Below, in pieces: positions 25,608 to 35,652 of a stretch of 64,000 nucleotides of DNA. A program made the translations under genes and the position numbers. This DNA is from Pseudomonas flavescens. GTDB taxonomy: Bacteria > Pseudomonadota > Gammaproteobacteria > Pseudomonadales > Pseudomonadaceae. Positions within the stretch are counted from its first letter, which is position 1. The number at the start of each line of letters is the position of its first letter. The notes beneath the pieces were generated by a model. It saw only the letters and a program-made list of their open reading frames with translations, was not told the DNA's origin and made no database searches. The stretch lies in assembly GCF_013408425.1 (NCBI RefSeq), contig NZ_JACBYV010000001.1, forward strand, positions 806,001 through 870,000, written 5' to 3'.

Positions 25608-27272
25608 TCAGCCGGCCAGCACGCTGTCTACCAATGCCTTGGCTTCTTCCTGAATGCGTTGCAGATGGGCATCGCCCTCGAAGCTTTCGGCGTAGATCTT
25701 GTAAACGTCTTCGGTACCGGAGGGGCGAGCGGCGAACCAGCCGTTGTCGGTGACCACCTTCAGCCCACCGATGGCCGCGCCGTTGCCCGGTGCCTCGGTG
25801 AGAATCGCGGTGATCGGCTGGCCAGCCAGCTCGCTGGCGGTCACCTGAGAGGCGGACAGTTTGCCGAGGCGAGCCTTCTGTTCGCGGTCGGCGGGGGCGT
25901 CGATGCGCTGGTAGACGGGGGCGCCGAAACGCTCGGTCAGCGCCTGATAGCGCTCGCCAGGGTCCTTGCCCGTTACCGCGGTGATCTCCGCTGCCAGCAG
26001 GCCGAGGATGATGCCGTCCTTGTCGGTGGACCAGGCGCTGCCGTCCTTGCGCAGGAACGAAGCCCCCGCGGACTCTTCACCACCAAAGCCGAAGCGGCCC
26101 TCGATCAGCCCATCGACGAACCACTTGAAGCCCACCGGCACCTCGACCACTTCGCGGTCGATGCCCTTGGCGACCCGGTCGATCATCGAGGAAGACACCA
26201 GGGTCTTGCCGATGGCCGCCTGGGCAGCCCACTGCGGACGGTGGGTGAACAGGTATTCGATGGCCACGGCCAAGTAGTGATTGGGGTTGAGCAGACCCAC
26301 CGAGCGGGCGACGATGCCGTGGCGGTCGTGGTCGGTGTCGCAGGCGAAGGACACGTCGAATCGGTCCTTGTTCTCGATCAGGCCGGCCATGGCATGGGGC
26401 GAGCTGCAATCCATGCGGATCTTGCCGTCCCAGTCGACGCGCATGAAGCGGAAGGTCGGATCGATGCGCGTCGATAGCACCTCGAGCGGCAGGCCGTAGC
26501 GTTCCGCGATGCGTGTCCAGTAGTGCACGCCTGCGCCGCCCAGCGGATCGACCGCGAACTTCAGACCTGAGCCGCGAATCGCCTGCAGATCGAGTACCTG
26601 CTCGAGATCGCCGACGTAATGCTCGATGAAGTCGTAACGCTGGGTGGTCGGTGCTTTCAGAGCGCTGGCGTAGTCGATGCGCTGTACGCCCTTGAGGCCA
26701 GCCACGAGCAGTTCGTTGGCACGCTCTTGAATCCACTTGGTGACGCCGGTGTCAGCCGGGCCCCCGTTGGTCGCGTTGTACTTGAAGCCACCGTCGGCAG
26801 GCGGGTTGTGCGACGGGGTGATGACGATACCGTCGGCCAGGCCGCTGCTGCGCCCGCGATTGTAGTCGAGGATCGCCTTGGAGATCGCCGGGGTCGGCGT
26901 GTAACCGGGTTCGCCAGCGGTTTCGCTGCAGCCGGCATCGATACGGGTTTCGATGCGGTTGGCGGCCAGGACTTCCAGTGCCGAGACGAACGCCGGCTCG
27001 GACAGCGCATGGGTGTCCATGCCGATGAACAGCGGGCCGTCGATGCCCTGGCCGCGACGGTAATCGCAGATCGCCTGGGTCACGGCGAGGATGTGCCATT
27101 CGTTGAAGCTGTTCTTCAGGGAAGAGCCGCGGTGGCCGGAGGTGCCGAACGCCACCTGCTGTGCGGGGTCGCTCGGGTCCGGACGTTCGCTGTAGTAGCG
27201 TGATACCAGGCGCGGCAGATTGGCCAGGCTGTGCTCGTCGGGAAGGCGTCCCGCATTGCTGTGGATGCTCAT
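25608..27272 (-). CDS. pgm: Phosphoglucomutase (alpha-D-glucose phosphate-specific)
   Basis: Interconverts glucose-1-phosphate and glucose-6-phosphate in the cytoplasm; 554 residues, close to the E. coli enzyme. Visible motifs are [12 protein letters not shown] at the N-terminus, the phosphoserine loop [16 protein letters not shown], the metal loop [10 protein letters not shown], the sugar-binding loop [10 protein letters not shown] and the phosphate-binding loop [11 protein letters not shown]. The ATG at 27272 has AAAGGAA 7 bases upstream. It is monocistronic here. It links central carbon to glycogen/trehalose and envelope sugar synthesis. Confidence 0.96.
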   Translation of the reverse strand: MSIHSNAGRLPDEHSLANLPRLVSRYYSERPDPSDPAQQVAFGTSGHRGSSLKNSFNEWHILAVTQAICDYRRGQGIDGPLFIGMDTHALSEPAFVSALEVLAANRIETRIDAGCSETAGEPGYTPTPAISKAILDYNRGRSSGLADGIVITPSHNPPADGGFKYNATNGGPADTGVTKWIQERANELLVAGLKGVQRIDYASALKAPTTQRYDFIEHYVGDLEQVLDLQAIRGSGLKFAVDPLGGAGVHYWTRIAERYGLPLEVLSTRIDPTFRFMRVDWDGKIRMDCSSPHAMAGLIENKDRFDVSFACDTDHDRHGIVARSVGLLNPNHYLAVAIEYLFTHRPQWAAQAAIGKTLVSSSMIDRVAKGIDREVVEVPVGFKWFVDGLIEGRFGFGGEESAGASFLRKDGSAWSTDKDGIILGLLAAEITAVTGKDPGERYQALTERFGAPVYQRIDAPADREQKARLGKLSASQVTASELAGQPITAILTEAPGNGAAIGGLKVVTDNGWFAARPSGTEDVYKIYAESFEGDAHLQRIQEEAKALVDSVLAG

Positions 27273-27605
27273 CAATCGTTCCTTTGATGGGATGGAGGGG
27301 CCAGGTGGCAGCGCACCGGACATCGGACTCGGGGGTTCGACACCGCAGCGGTGGCCTGGAGTTCCCCATACTCGTGGTCGCGGATGATAAAGACTGCAGA
27401 ATAAAGCGCCAGTGCCTTCGCTGGCATGGCGTTCGAGGGGCTTGCGCACCCTGAACGTTCCGTCTGTCGGCAATAGATATTGTTCATGAGCGCAATACTG
27501 TCACTTTGCTATTGTCTAGTTGCGCCCCTCCAAAAAATGGGTGGCGTGTCCCGCTGGGCCGACAGGGAGTGGTTGGTTAATACGCTCTAGTCATTCGGTG
27601 CCGCC
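27273..27605. other. Intergenic region between pgm and the chemoreceptor gene
   Basis: About 330 bases between divergent genes. It should hold both promoters. I find no protein-like frame with a ribosome site and no convincing operator or sigma-28 promoter. Confidence 0.5.
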
Positions 27606-29243
27606 ATGAACCTTCGTGATTTCAATATCGCCCCCCGTGCCGCTTTCTGTTTCGCCCTCATTACCTTGCTGGTCGTCGTGCTGGGGGCGTTCTCGCTGTT
27701 CAAACTGGGTGACCTGTACGAGGCCGAGCAGGACATCGAAGCCAACTGGATGGTGAGCATTCAGGCCACCGGCGAGATGCAGAAGGATCTGCTCAACATT
27801 CGCCTGGAAACCCTGCGGCTGCTTGCCGTTGGCGAGAGCGCCGGGCAGAAGTCGATCGACGAAAGTGCTGCGCAGAACTATCGCACCGCTCTGCAGCAGG
27901 CCCTGCAGCAGTATGGTGAAAAACTGGTCTCGAGCCCTGCCGAACGAAGCCTTTTCGACAATGTGCGCACCAGCACGCAAACCTATCTGACCGGTCAGCA
28001 GCAGATCATCGACCTGCTGCATCAGAAGCAGGTGCCCCAGGCCCTGGACCTGGCCAACGGCCAGGTGCGCAATGACGGCACCGCGCTGCAGCAACGGCTC
28101 GACGAGCTGACCGCCTATAACATGCAGGGTGCCAAGCAGGCCGGGATCACCGCCAGCAAGACCTACGATCATGGCCGCACCGGGGTGCTGGTAACCATCT
28201 CCATCGCCGTGCTGCTGACGGTGTTGCTGGCGACCCTGCTGACACGTTCCATCGCCGCACCGATCAATGAAGCGCTGCTGAGTGCCGAGACCATCGCCTC
28301 CGGTGACCTGACCCGTTCCGTGCAGGTCAGTGGCAAGGACGAGGCAGGGCGTCTGCTGGCCGCCCAGGCGACCATGCGCAAGAACCTCAACGATGCCATT
28401 CGCCAGATCAGTGAGTCCTCCACGCAACTGGCTGCGGCCGCCGAGGAAATGGCCTCGGTGACCGAGGAGAGCACCCGTGGCCTGCAGAATCAGAACGCCG
28501 AGATCGACCAGGCCGCCACTGCCGTGACGCAGATGAGTGCGGCGGTAGAGGAGGTGTCGCGCAATGCCAGTGGTGCTTCCGACGCGGCGCGTGATTCGAC
28601 GCTCTCGGCGAATGCCGGCAACCAGCATGTGGCGCGCACCGTGGCGGCGATCCGGCAGCTGTCGGGCAACGTGGTGGAGGCGTCCGATCAGGTCCAGGGG
28701 CTTGCCAACCAGGCGCGCGATATCAGCAAGGTGCTCGACGTGATTCGTAACGTCGCCGAGCAAACCAACCTGCTGGCGCTCAACGCAGCCATCGAGGCCG
28801 CCCGAGCCGGTGACCATGGCCGTGGTTTCGCCGTGGTGGCGGACGAGGTCCGCGGCCTGGCTCATCGCACCTCGGCCTCCACCCAGGAAATCGAACAGAT
28901 GATCGCCGCGATCCAGGCCGGCACCGAAAAGGCCGTGCTGGCCATGCGCAACAGCAGCCAGGAGGCGACCAACACCCTGCAGGTCGCCGATGAGGCGCGC
29001 AACGCCCTGGGGCAGATCGTCGATGCCATCGGCATGATCAACGAGCGCAACCTGCAGATCGCCACCGCTTCGGAGCAGCAGGCCCATGTGGCTCGTGAAG
29101 TCGACCGTAACCTGGTGAGCATCCGCGACCTGTCGATCCAGAGCGCTTCGGGCGCCGATCAGACATCCGCGGCGTGCAACGAACTGGCGCGACTGGCTCA
29201 GGGGTTGAATACGCTGGTCGGACGTTTCAGGCTGAGCGCCTGA
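27606..29243 (+). CDS. Methyl-accepting chemotaxis protein
   Basis: Inner-membrane chemoreceptor, 545 residues. Membrane helix 1 is at about 10-32, followed by a periplasmic four-helix ligand domain (about 35-190), membrane helix 2 ([21 protein letters not shown]), a HAMP linker (about 215-265) and the signalling hairpin with tip [20 protein letters not shown]. Repeated Ala/Gln/Glu positions in the hairpin are candidate methylation sites. It signals to CheA/CheW. There is no terminal CheR-binding pentapeptide (it ends RFRLSA). The ligand is unknown. Confidence 0.94.
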   Translation: MNLRDFNIAPRAAFCFALITLLVVVLGAFSLFKLGDLYEAEQDIEANWMVSIQATGEMQKDLLNIRLETLRLLAVGESAGQKSIDESAAQNYRTALQQALQQYGEKLVSSPAERSLFDNVRTSTQTYLTGQQQIIDLLHQKQVPQALDLANGQVRNDGTALQQRLDELTAYNMQGAKQAGITASKTYDHGRTGVLVTISIAVLLTVLLATLLTRSIAAPINEALLSAETIASGDLTRSVQVSGKDEAGRLLAAQATMRKNLNDAIRQISESSTQLAAAAEEMASVTEESTRGLQNQNAEIDQAATAVTQMSAAVEEVSRNASGASDAARDSTLSANAGNQHVARTVAAIRQLSGNVVEASDQVQGLANQARDISKVLDVIRNVAEQTNLLALNAAIEAARAGDHGRGFAVVADEVRGLAHRTSASTQEIEQMIAAIQAGTEKAVLAMRNSSQEATNTLQVADEARNALGQIVDAIGMINERNLQIATASEQQAHVAREVDRNLVSIRDLSIQSASGADQTSAACNELARLAQGLNTLVGRFRLSA

Positions 29244-29301
29244 TCCGGCAGGTTCGGGATGGCGGCTCGGGGGCCATGGCCAATGAGCCGCCAGCCTGGC
29301 T

Positions 29302-29715
29302 ATGATGCAGGCCATGAGCCTATCGACGCCAATCCGCCATCCCTGTCCGCCTGGCGCTTGCGACTGCGAGCGTGAACGACTGCTGGAAACCACCAGTGGC
29401 GACCAGCGCATCCTGATGCTGACCAGGGCTGAGGAAAAGCGTCTGCTCGAGCGCCTGGAGAATCTCGCCAGCCTGGAAGACCTCCAGCGCATGCAGCAGC
29501 GCATGTTCGAGCAGCTGGGCATTCGCGTTGACGTTGCCCCGGGCTTCAACGAAGTACGCAGCATGCGCGGTATCGCCATCGAGGTAACGACCTTCCCGGG
29601 TCTGTGCCGCAAGACCCGTCAGGCCATTCCTGCGGCCATCCGCCGGGCTCTGGAGCGGCGCCCGGAAATCGCCTACGCACTGCTCAACGCCCACGACCTG
29701 TTTCGCGATCTGTAG
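29302..29715 (+). CDS. Uncharacterised protein with an N-terminal Cys cluster
   Basis: 137 residues. Near the N-terminus is CPPGACDCERERLL, three Cys closely spaced, followed by a helical region (LTRAEEKRLLERLENL) and a C-terminal alpha/beta part. I do not recognise the family; the Cys could bind a metal. The start is uncertain, with ATGs at 29302, 29305 and 29314 and no strong ribosome site. The stop codon TAG (29713-29715) is the first base triplet of a sequence matching the end of the MITE-like repeat seen at 59682-59754. Confidence 0.7.
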   Translation: MMQAMSLSTPIRHPCPPGACDCERERLLETTSGDQRILMLTRAEEKRLLERLENLASLEDLQRMQQRMFEQLGIRVDVAPGFNEVRSMRGIAIEVTTFPGLCRKTRQAIPAAIRRALERRPEIAYALLNAHDLFRDL

Positions 29716-29737
29716 GGGCTGTTGACGTTTCAGCTCG
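29713..29737 (+). repeat. Solitary terminal sequence of the MITE-like repeat
   Basis: TAGGGGCTGTTGACGTTTC, continuing as CAGC, matches the minus-strand end of the repeat at 59682-59754 (TAGGGTCTGTTGACGTGTC, then AGC) with few differences. No matching inverted arm is found in the following 100 bases, so it looks like a decayed or half copy. Confidence 0.45.
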
Positions 29738-29826
29738 AGCCGTTACTGCGAGAAGCCTCGCGAGGCAGAAGGTGATCGCGACCGCCAAACGGGCGACTGA
29801 CCCATCCCGTGATCAACTCCCTGTGC

Positions 29827-30276
29827 TCATAGCGTTTTCCGGGATGCCGGCAACGACTGGTAGCGGTGTTCGAAGTCATTGGCGAGATCGGCCACGCTGA
29901 TCGCGCCCAGGCGCTGCAGCAGCAACGCCTGGGCCTCGTCGAAGGCTTGGCTGAGGGCATCGTTGACCGCCTGCTCGACCAGGCATTGAGGGTGGTCGGT
30001 GGCCAGGCCGATGCTGAAGATCGACTGCGCTCCCAGCGCCTGGTGGATGTCCAGCAGGGTGATCTGCTGCAGCGGCTTGGCCAGTGCCCAGCCACCGTTG
30101 TGGCCCTTGTCCGAGGTCACGTAACCCTTTTCGCGCAGCAGACCCATGGTGCGACGTACCACCACGGGATTGGTCTCGAGCATCCTGGCGATGGTTTCCG
30201 ACGTGGTGCGCTGCTGGTGGCGATCCATATGGATCAACACGTGCAGCATGCGCGAGAGTCGGGTGTCGTTCCTCAT
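29827..30276 (-). CDS. Rrf2-family transcriptional regulator without the Fe-S cysteines
   Basis: Winged-helix regulator, 149 residues, with AGGAG 7 bases before the start at 30276. The DNA-binding part includes RTTSETIARMLETNPVVVRRT and GHNGGWALAKPL. IscR/NsrR-type members carry three Cys for a cluster; here only one Cys is visible (HPQCLVEQ), so it is probably not an Fe-S sensor of that type. It is divergent from the thioredoxin-reductase-like gene, its likely target, and may sense redox or a small molecule. Confidence 0.88.
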   Translation of the reverse strand: MRNDTRLSRMLHVLIHMDRHQQRTTSETIARMLETNPVVVRRTMGLLREKGYVTSDKGHNGGWALAKPLQQITLLDIHQALGAQSIFSIGLATDHPQCLVEQAVNDALSQAFDEAQALLLQRLGAISVADLANDFEHRYQSLPASRKTL

Positions 30277-30305
30277 TGAATTCTCCTGGCCGGGGCGGTG
30301 GCCCG

Positions 30306-30354
30306 TTACGTAATGAACCATGTTACGAGTATTGACCCGAATCCTTCATGTAAC
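30306..30354. promoter_or_regulatory. Candidate operator region between Rrf2 and oxidoreductase genes
   Basis: The palindrome TTACGTAA (30306-30313) is followed by GTTAC (30322-30326) and its inverse GTAAC (30350-30354). These recurring GTTAC/GTAAC half-sites lie in the 135-base divergent promoter and are plausible Rrf2 sites. Confidence 0.4.
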
Positions 30355-30411
30355 TCATGATGTTTCGTGATGGCCGCGGGAGAGCCGAGGTCGACACACG
30401 GGAGTTAATTC

Positions 30412-31299
30412 ATGAGCCATGACGTGATCATCGTCGGAGGTAGTTACGCGGGATTGTCCGCCGGCCTGCAACTGGTAAGGGCGCGTCGCCGCGTATTGGT
30501 GATCGACGCTGGCAAGCGACGCAATCGCTTTGCCGAACATTCCCACGGTTTTCTCGGGCAGGACGGTCGGCCACCGGCGGAGATCGCCGCCGATGGTCGT
30601 GCCGAGTTCATGGATTACCCGACAGCCGACTGGCTGACTGACAGTGCCACCAGCGTGCAGCGCGAAGGCGAAGGCTTCGTGGTCGGGGTGCGAAGCGGCG
30701 CACGCTTGCCTGCTCGTCGCCTGATTCTCGCGGGCGGCGTGCGTGATGAGCTGCCAACCATCCCTGGTCTTGTCGAACGCTGGGGGCGAAGCATCTTTCA
30801 TTGCCCGTATTGCCACGGCTACGAGCTGGATCAAGGGCGTATCGGCGTGCTGGCCGCTTCCGAGCTGTCCATGCACCATGCCCTGATGCTGCCGGACTGG
30901 GGCCACACCACGCTGTTCACCAACGGGGCTTTCGTGCCCAGTGCCGAGCAATGGGGTCAGTTGGCCAATCGCGGTGTGGTCGTGGAGCCTGAGCCGGTGC
31001 GGGCGATCAGTGGCGAGCGGGCGAACGTGCACCTGGGGGACGGCCGCGAGGTCGCGCTGGATGGTCTGTTCACCCTGACCCGCACGCATCTGGACAGCAC
31101 GCTGGTCGACCAGCTTGGCTGTCAGCTCACGGCCGGGCACACCGGCTCCTACATACAGGTGTCGGAGATCCAGGAAACCAGCGTTCCCGGCGTGTTCGCC
31201 TGCGGCGATGCAGCTCTGCCTGCGGGCTCGGTGGCCCTGGCGGTAGGCTCTGGTGCGCGAGCGGGTACCGGCGCGCACGCTTCGCTGATGTTCCGCTGA
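30412..31299 (+). CDS. Thioredoxin reductase-like FAD/NAD(P) oxidoreductase
   Basis: 295 residues. The FAD motif is VIIVGGSYAGLSAGLQL at the N-terminus, the redox pair is HCPYCHGYE near residue 140, and the C-terminal FAD motif is VFACGDAALPAGSV. The CxxC in this position is shared with thioredoxin reductases and the holomycin/gliotoxin-type thiol oxidases. The middle NAD(P)-binding loop is poor (GVLAASELSMHHA in place of GxGxxG), which hints at the oxygen-using branch. GGGAG lies 9 bases before the ATG. It is controlled, by inference, by the divergent Rrf2 protein. Confidence 0.88.
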   Translation: MSHDVIIVGGSYAGLSAGLQLVRARRRVLVIDAGKRRNRFAEHSHGFLGQDGRPPAEIAADGRAEFMDYPTADWLTDSATSVQREGEGFVVGVRSGARLPARRLILAGGVRDELPTIPGLVERWGRSIFHCPYCHGYELDQGRIGVLAASELSMHHALMLPDWGHTTLFTNGAFVPSAEQWGQLANRGVVVEPEPVRAISGERANVHLGDGREVALDGLFTLTRTHLDSTLVDQLGCQLTAGHTGSYIQVSEIQETSVPGVFACGDAALPAGSVALAVGSGARAGTGAHASLMFR

Positions 31300-31661
31300 T
31301 AGCCGCCACGCTGTGCCCCCGGGTCAGGCCACGAGTCGCCCTCAGCGCGAACTCCATGGGCGTGGCGCTTGCACGGCAAGGCCACCATCCTCGGTCCCCA
31401 GGCTCCGATCAGCGGCAAGAGGTACTCACGAACGGATGGCGGAGGGTTTTAGAGAGCGTCGTGAGGGTGTTCGACAACCAGGCGCAGATCAATGCAATCG
31501 GTTATGTCGCAGGGTAGAGTGGTACCGCTCTGCTAGCGCCCGTGACGCTGCCAGCTGCGTCGTTCCTTTCCATGCAGGTCATCGATGAGCCTTTTGCCGA
31601 CAACGCCACTATTGGCTTTCCCTGATACCCCTCGTGCCTGGCTGCCCGTGCAGGTGAGCCA
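31300..31661. other. Intergenic region before the cytochrome gene
   Basis: About 360 bases with no supported gene. A 26-codon frame (31585-31665) overlaps the cytochrome start by ATGA but lacks a ribosome site, and I do not call it. No hairpin or operator stands out. Confidence 0.45.
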
Positions 31662-32036
31662 ATGATCCGCCCGTTGCTGCTACTGCTGACGCTGTTGGCT
31701 GCGGGCCTGGCTCACGCCGAGGCAGACGTGGCCACGGGGGATGCGCTGTTCAAGCGCAATTGTGGCAATTGCCACAAGGTCGGGCAGGGAGCCCGAGCCG
31801 CGTTCGGCCCGCAGCTCAATGGCATCATTGGGCGAACCGCGGGCTCCACAACCGACTACCGCTATTCGCCAGCCATGAAGGACTCCGCCGTGGTCTGGAG
31901 CCCCGAGACCCTGAGTGCCTTCATCAAGGACTCCGAGGCGGTGGTGCCCGGCAACAAGATGCGCTTCTGGGGCATCGGCGATCAGGACAAGATCGACAGC
32001 CTGCTGCTTTATCTGCAAACCCAGCCGGCGCAATGA
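31662..32036 (+). CDS. Class I c-type cytochrome
   Basis: Periplasmic haem protein, 124 residues. The signal peptide is at about 1-20 (LLLLLTLLAAGLAHAEA). The haem-binding motif CGNCH is at about residues 34-38, and the axial Met is in VPGNKMRFWGI. The size and GNKM motif match the eukaryote-like class I soluble cytochromes. AGGTGAG precedes the ATG. It is monocistronic as far as seen. The redox partner is not indicated by context. Confidence 0.93.
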   Translation: MIRPLLLLLTLLAAGLAHAEADVATGDALFKRNCGNCHKVGQGARAAFGPQLNGIIGRTAGSTTDYRYSPAMKDSAVVWSPETLSAFIKDSEAVVPGNKMRFWGIGDQDKIDSLLLYLQTQPAQ

Positions 32037-32318
32037 GGCTGCTGCAATCCTCGCCGGCCCGGCCATCTCGCCATTCAGACTGAACAAAGCCCAGCCCACC
32101 GGCTCTGAAACAGAAGTGCAGGCCAACCAGGCTGTTTGAAAACCACTGCGCTCGGTCATGCGGCGTTAAAACCAGCTGGAATGCCAGCCCAGTCAACATG
32201 CTCATTTGCAGCACGTGAACTGCGCTTTTCGCCGGTTTTTGCCTTGCCTGACCTTCGCCCGCGACGTTTTCACACGGCCTGCAACGGCCTGCGATCTTCT
32301 TCCCGACCCGGATGTGCG

Positions 32319-34385
32319 ATGGCTATGCGTGATGAAGAACAGGTGAATTGGCTGGTCGAGCAGTCCATGCTCCACACCGCGAAACAGCGAGCCCGGCTAT
32401 ACGCTGGCCAGCCCAGGCTCTGGCAGCATCCCTATGCTTTGGCGCGGCCGCGCAGCGTCACGGCGGTGGCTTCGGTGTGGATCGCCGTCTACCCGGCCGC
32501 CATCATCACCACGCCTGAGGGTTCCGTTCTCCAGGCCCTGGGCGACGAACGCCTGTGGGCCGCGCTCTCGGAACTGGGCGTGCAGGGCATCCATACCGGG
32601 CCGATGCGCCGCTCCGGAGGCCTCCACGGGCGTACCTACACGCCCACCGTGGACGGCAATTTCGACCGGATCAGCCTGCAGGTCGATCCGCGCTACGGTA
32701 CCGAGGAGCAGCTCATTCACCTCAGCCGCGTGGCTGCCGCACACAATGCGGTGACCATCGATGACTCCATCCCTTCGCACACCGGCAAGGGCGCTGATTT
32801 CCGTCTGGCGGAAATGGCCTATGGCGACTATCCGGGCCTCTTCCACATGGTCGAGATCCAGGAGGCCGACTGGGCGATGCTGCCCGATGTCCCGGCCGGC
32901 CGTGACGCGGTGAACCTGCCGCCGACGGTGGTCGACGCCTTGCGCGACAAGCACTACATCGTCGGGCAACTGCAGCGGGTGATCTTCTTCGAGCCAGGCG
33001 TCAAGGAGACCGACTGGAGTGCCACCGCCGAAGTGGAAGGGGTGGATGGCAAGGTGCGCCGTTGGGTGTATCTGCATTACTTCAAGGAAGGTCAGCCGTC
33101 GCTGAACTGGCTGGACCCCACCTTCGCGGCCCAGCAACTGGTCACTGGCGAAGCCCTGCATGCCATCGACGTGATCGGTTCACGGGTGTTGCGCCTGGAC
33201 GCCAACGGCTTTCTCGGCGTCGAGCGGCGCAGCCAGGGCAATGCGTGGTCGGAGAGCCATCCGCTGTCGCAGACCGGTAACCAGTTGCTTGGCGGCATGA
33301 TCCGCAAGGCCGGTGCCTTCAGTTTTCAGGAGCTGAACCTGACGCTGGACGACATCGCCGCGATGTCCCAGGGCGGTGCCGATCTGTCCTATGACTTCAT
33401 CACCCGGCCGGCCTATCAGCATGCCCTGCTTACCGGTGACGTGGAGTTCCTGCGGCTGATGCTGCACCAGATGCACGACTTCGGCATCGACCCCGCCTCA
33501 CTGATCCATGCCCTGCAGAACCATGACGAACTGACCCTGGAGCTGGTGCATTTCTGGACCCTGCATGCCAACGACACCTACGTGTTCCGCGGGCAGAGCC
33601 TGCCGGGCAACATATTGCGCGAGCAGATCCGCGCCGAAATGTACGAGCACCTGGCCGGCGCCAACGCACCCTACAACCTCAAGTTCGTCACCAATGGCGT
33701 GGCCTGCACCACGGTCAGCATCATTACCGCGGCCCTGGGTATCAGTGACCTGAACGCCATCAGCGAAGCGGATGTGGCGAAGATTCGCCAGGTGCACCTG
33801 TTGTTGCTGATGTACAACGCCATGCAGCCGGGCGTGGTCGCCCTGTCGGGCTGGGACCTGGTGGGGGCCTTGCCGCTGGAAGTGGATCAGGTCAGCGAAC
33901 TGATCGCTGACGGCGACACCCGCTGGATCAACCGCGGCGGCTACGACTTGGTCGATCTCGACCCGCAAGCGCTGCTGTCTGCCGAGGGCCTGCCCAAGGC
34001 GCGCAACCTCTATGGCAGCCTGAGCGAGCAGTTGAAGGACCCCGAGTCGTTCGCTTCCCAAGCACGGCGCATGTTCGCAGCGCGTCGCTCCTACGGCGTG
34101 GCTTCCAGCAAGCAGGTCGCGGTGCCACTCACCAGTCATCCGGCCCTGCTGATCATGGTCCACGAGTTGCCGGCCGGGCGTGGTACCCAGGTCACGGCCC
34201 TGAATTTCGGTGCCGAGCCACTGACCGAGGTAGTGACCCTGACCGATGTCGAGCCAGGGCCCGTGGTGGACATCATCCACGAACGCCTGGTCGGTGACCT
34301 GAACGCCGAGGGCGAGCTGCACATCGAGCTGGCGCCCTATGAAGGCCTGGCACTGCGGGTGGTGAGCATGGCCCACGGCATCTGA
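32319..34385 (+). CDS. treS: Trehalose synthase / maltose alpha-D-glucosyltransferase (GH13), P. stutzeri type
   Basis: Cytoplasmic enzyme interconverting maltose and trehalose, 688 residues, the length of the P. stutzeri trehalose synthase I remember, which it closely resembles. GH13 regions are [16 protein letters not shown], the nucleophile Asp in [11 protein letters not shown], the acid Glu in [10 protein letters not shown] and [11 protein letters not shown] start at ATG 32319 (next ATG 32325); the frame is open 183 bases further upstream but that leader has no family counterpart. No other trehalose gene is adjacent. Confidence 0.88.
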   Translation: MAMRDEEQVNWLVEQSMLHTAKQRARLYAGQPRLWQHPYALARPRSVTAVASVWIAVYPAAIITTPEGSVLQALGDERLWAALSELGVQGIHTGPMRRSGGLHGRTYTPTVDGNFDRISLQVDPRYGTEEQLIHLSRVAAAHNAVTIDDSIPSHTGKGADFRLAEMAYGDYPGLFHMVEIQEADWAMLPDVPAGRDAVNLPPTVVDALRDKHYIVGQLQRVIFFEPGVKETDWSATAEVEGVDGKVRRWVYLHYFKEGQPSLNWLDPTFAAQQLVTGEALHAIDVIGSRVLRLDANGFLGVERRSQGNAWSESHPLSQTGNQLLGGMIRKAGAFSFQELNLTLDDIAAMSQGGADLSYDFITRPAYQHALLTGDVEFLRLMLHQMHDFGIDPASLIHALQNHDELTLELVHFWTLHANDTYVFRGQSLPGNILREQIRAEMYEHLAGANAPYNLKFVTNGVACTTVSIITAALGISDLNAISEADVAKIRQVHLLLLMYNAMQPGVVALSGWDLVGALPLEVDQVSELIADGDTRWINRGGYDLVDLDPQALLSAEGLPKARNLYGSLSEQLKDPESFASQARRMFAARRSYGVASSKQVAVPLTSHPALLIMVHELPAGRGTQVTALNFGAEPLTEVVTLTDVEPGPVVDIIHERLVGDLNAEGELHIELAPYEGLALRVVSMAHGI

Positions 34386-34396
34386 GGTGGGCAGGC

Positions 34397-35635
34397 TCAG
34401 GCCTGCTTGGCACCGCCACCGATCTGCCAGACGTAAGGGGGCTCGGTGCCGTTGATTTCCCAGTCGCCGATGATCCGCTCCTTGTAGATCAGCGGGTTGT
34501 GCGAGGCCGCGGTGCGGGCGTTGCGCCAGTGGCGGTCGAGTTGCCGGGTGAGGCTGGTCGCCGAGGCGCCGAGGGCGTTGAACAGCTTGCTGGTGGCGTC
34601 GAGCACCAGCTCCGCGACCGCCACCTGGGCCTGGGCCGACTCCAGTTCGGCGTCGATATTGGCGTCGCGCTCCTGCTGCAGGTCTCCATTCAGACGTGCC
34701 AGGTAAGCGCGTTGCGCGGCATGCGCTGCCCGCAGTGTCGCGGCTTCGGCGCTGTACACCTGGGCCGAAGCCTTGCCGACCACCTGCTGGATCTGCGGGT
34801 CCTGATCGGCCGAGGGGCCGTTGCCGTGGCTGTAGATGCGCGTGCGCTGGCCGACCTGCCTGGCGAAGTCGTTGACCGCAGCGCGCCCCGAGCCGACCAG
34901 CACTGCATTGAGTACCAACTGGTAGAAGGCGGTCTGGTATTTGAAACGGGTGGCGAAGTCGATGATGTTCTGTTCCTCGACCACGGCGTTGTCGAACACC
35001 GTCGTGCCGCTGCCCGTGGTGCGCTGACCGAAACCATCCCAGTCGTCGCTCAGGGTCACCCCAGGCTGCTGAGTGCGGATGGCTGCGATCACATCCGCTC
35101 CGCTATCGTCACGTTGGGCGAAGAGGTCGATCCAGTCGGAAAAGATGCTGCCGGTGCTGTAGTACTTGGTGCCGTTGACCACCCATTTGTCGCCCTGGCG
35201 GGAGACCCGTGTGAGCACTTCGCCGATCTTCACGGCACCGATTTCCGTCCAGGCGCATCCCACCAGGTCGCCAGCCACGAAGCGTTGAAACCAGGTGTCC
35301 TGTGGCGAGCTGGCGTGGGCATTGAGACGGTCCTCGACGAAGGCGAAATGACCGCGCAGCGCCTGGGGAATGTTCGAGTCGGCCGCCGCCAGCTCGATCA
35401 GCAACTGGAACAGCTGTGGCAGCGAGGCACCGCCACCGCCATGTTCCTGTGCCACGCGAACGGCGCCGAAACCGGCAGCCTTGAGCCAGCGGATCTGTTC
35501 ATGGGGCAGGCTGCGATTGCGCTCACGTTCCACGGCACCTTCGGCGATACGCGCGAAGATCGGCCGGAAGCGCTGCGCGAGTTGTTCGTAGTCGGTTTCC
35601 TGGGGCAGCGGTTTGACGGGCTGGAGGCTGGTCAT
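34397..35635 (-). CDS. DszC/SfnB-like acyl-CoA dehydrogenase-family monooxygenase
   Basis: 412 residues, second gene of a leftward sulfur operon. The ACAD-type N-terminal helices hold KAAGFGAVRVAQEHGGGGAS, the beta domain holds GCAWTEIGAVKIGEVLTRV, with DDWDGFGQRTTGSGT, and the C-terminal bundle ends with TRQLDRHWRNARTAASHNP. Relatives use reduced FMN to oxygenate sulfides, sulfones or sulfonates. AGAGGAA lies before the start. It is paired with the DszA-like gene 17 bases upstream. The substrate is unknown. Confidence 0.88.
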   Translation of the reverse strand: MTSLQPVKPLPQETDYEQLAQRFRPIFARIAEGAVERERNRSLPHEQIRWLKAAGFGAVRVAQEHGGGGASLPQLFQLLIELAAADSNIPQALRGHFAFVEDRLNAHASSPQDTWFQRFVAGDLVGCAWTEIGAVKIGEVLTRVSRQGDKWVVNGTKYYSTGSIFSDWIDLFAQRDDSGADVIAAIRTQQPGVTLSDDWDGFGQRTTGSGTTVFDNAVVEEQNIIDFATRFKYQTAFYQLVLNAVLVGSGRAAVNDFARQVGQRTRIYSHGNGPSADQDPQIQQVVGKASAQVYSAEAATLRAAHAAQRAYLARLNGDLQQERDANIDAELESAQAQVAVAELVLDATSKLFNALGASATSLTRQLDRHWRNARTAASHNPLIYKERIIGDWEINGTEPPYVWQIGGGAKQA

Positions 35636-35652
35636 GGTGGGATTCCTCTGGG

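Noticed and set aside
27591..29612. Long open frame on the minus strand opposite the chemoreceptor gene (about 670 codons)
   Set aside because: It is a GC-driven shadow. The plus-strand chemoreceptor has all its domains, while the minus-strand product is an Arg/Gly/His-rich string with no family features.
31585..31665. 26-codon frame overlapping the cytochrome start by ATGA
   Set aside because: The overlap is suggestive, but there is no Shine-Dalgarno sequence and no protein-like pattern. Kept as an intergenic note only.
32136..32318. In-frame 61-codon extension of trehalose synthase
   Set aside because: No ribosome site, no match to the N-terminus of the P. stutzeri-type enzyme, and low-complexity composition. 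The ATG at 32319 gives the family length.
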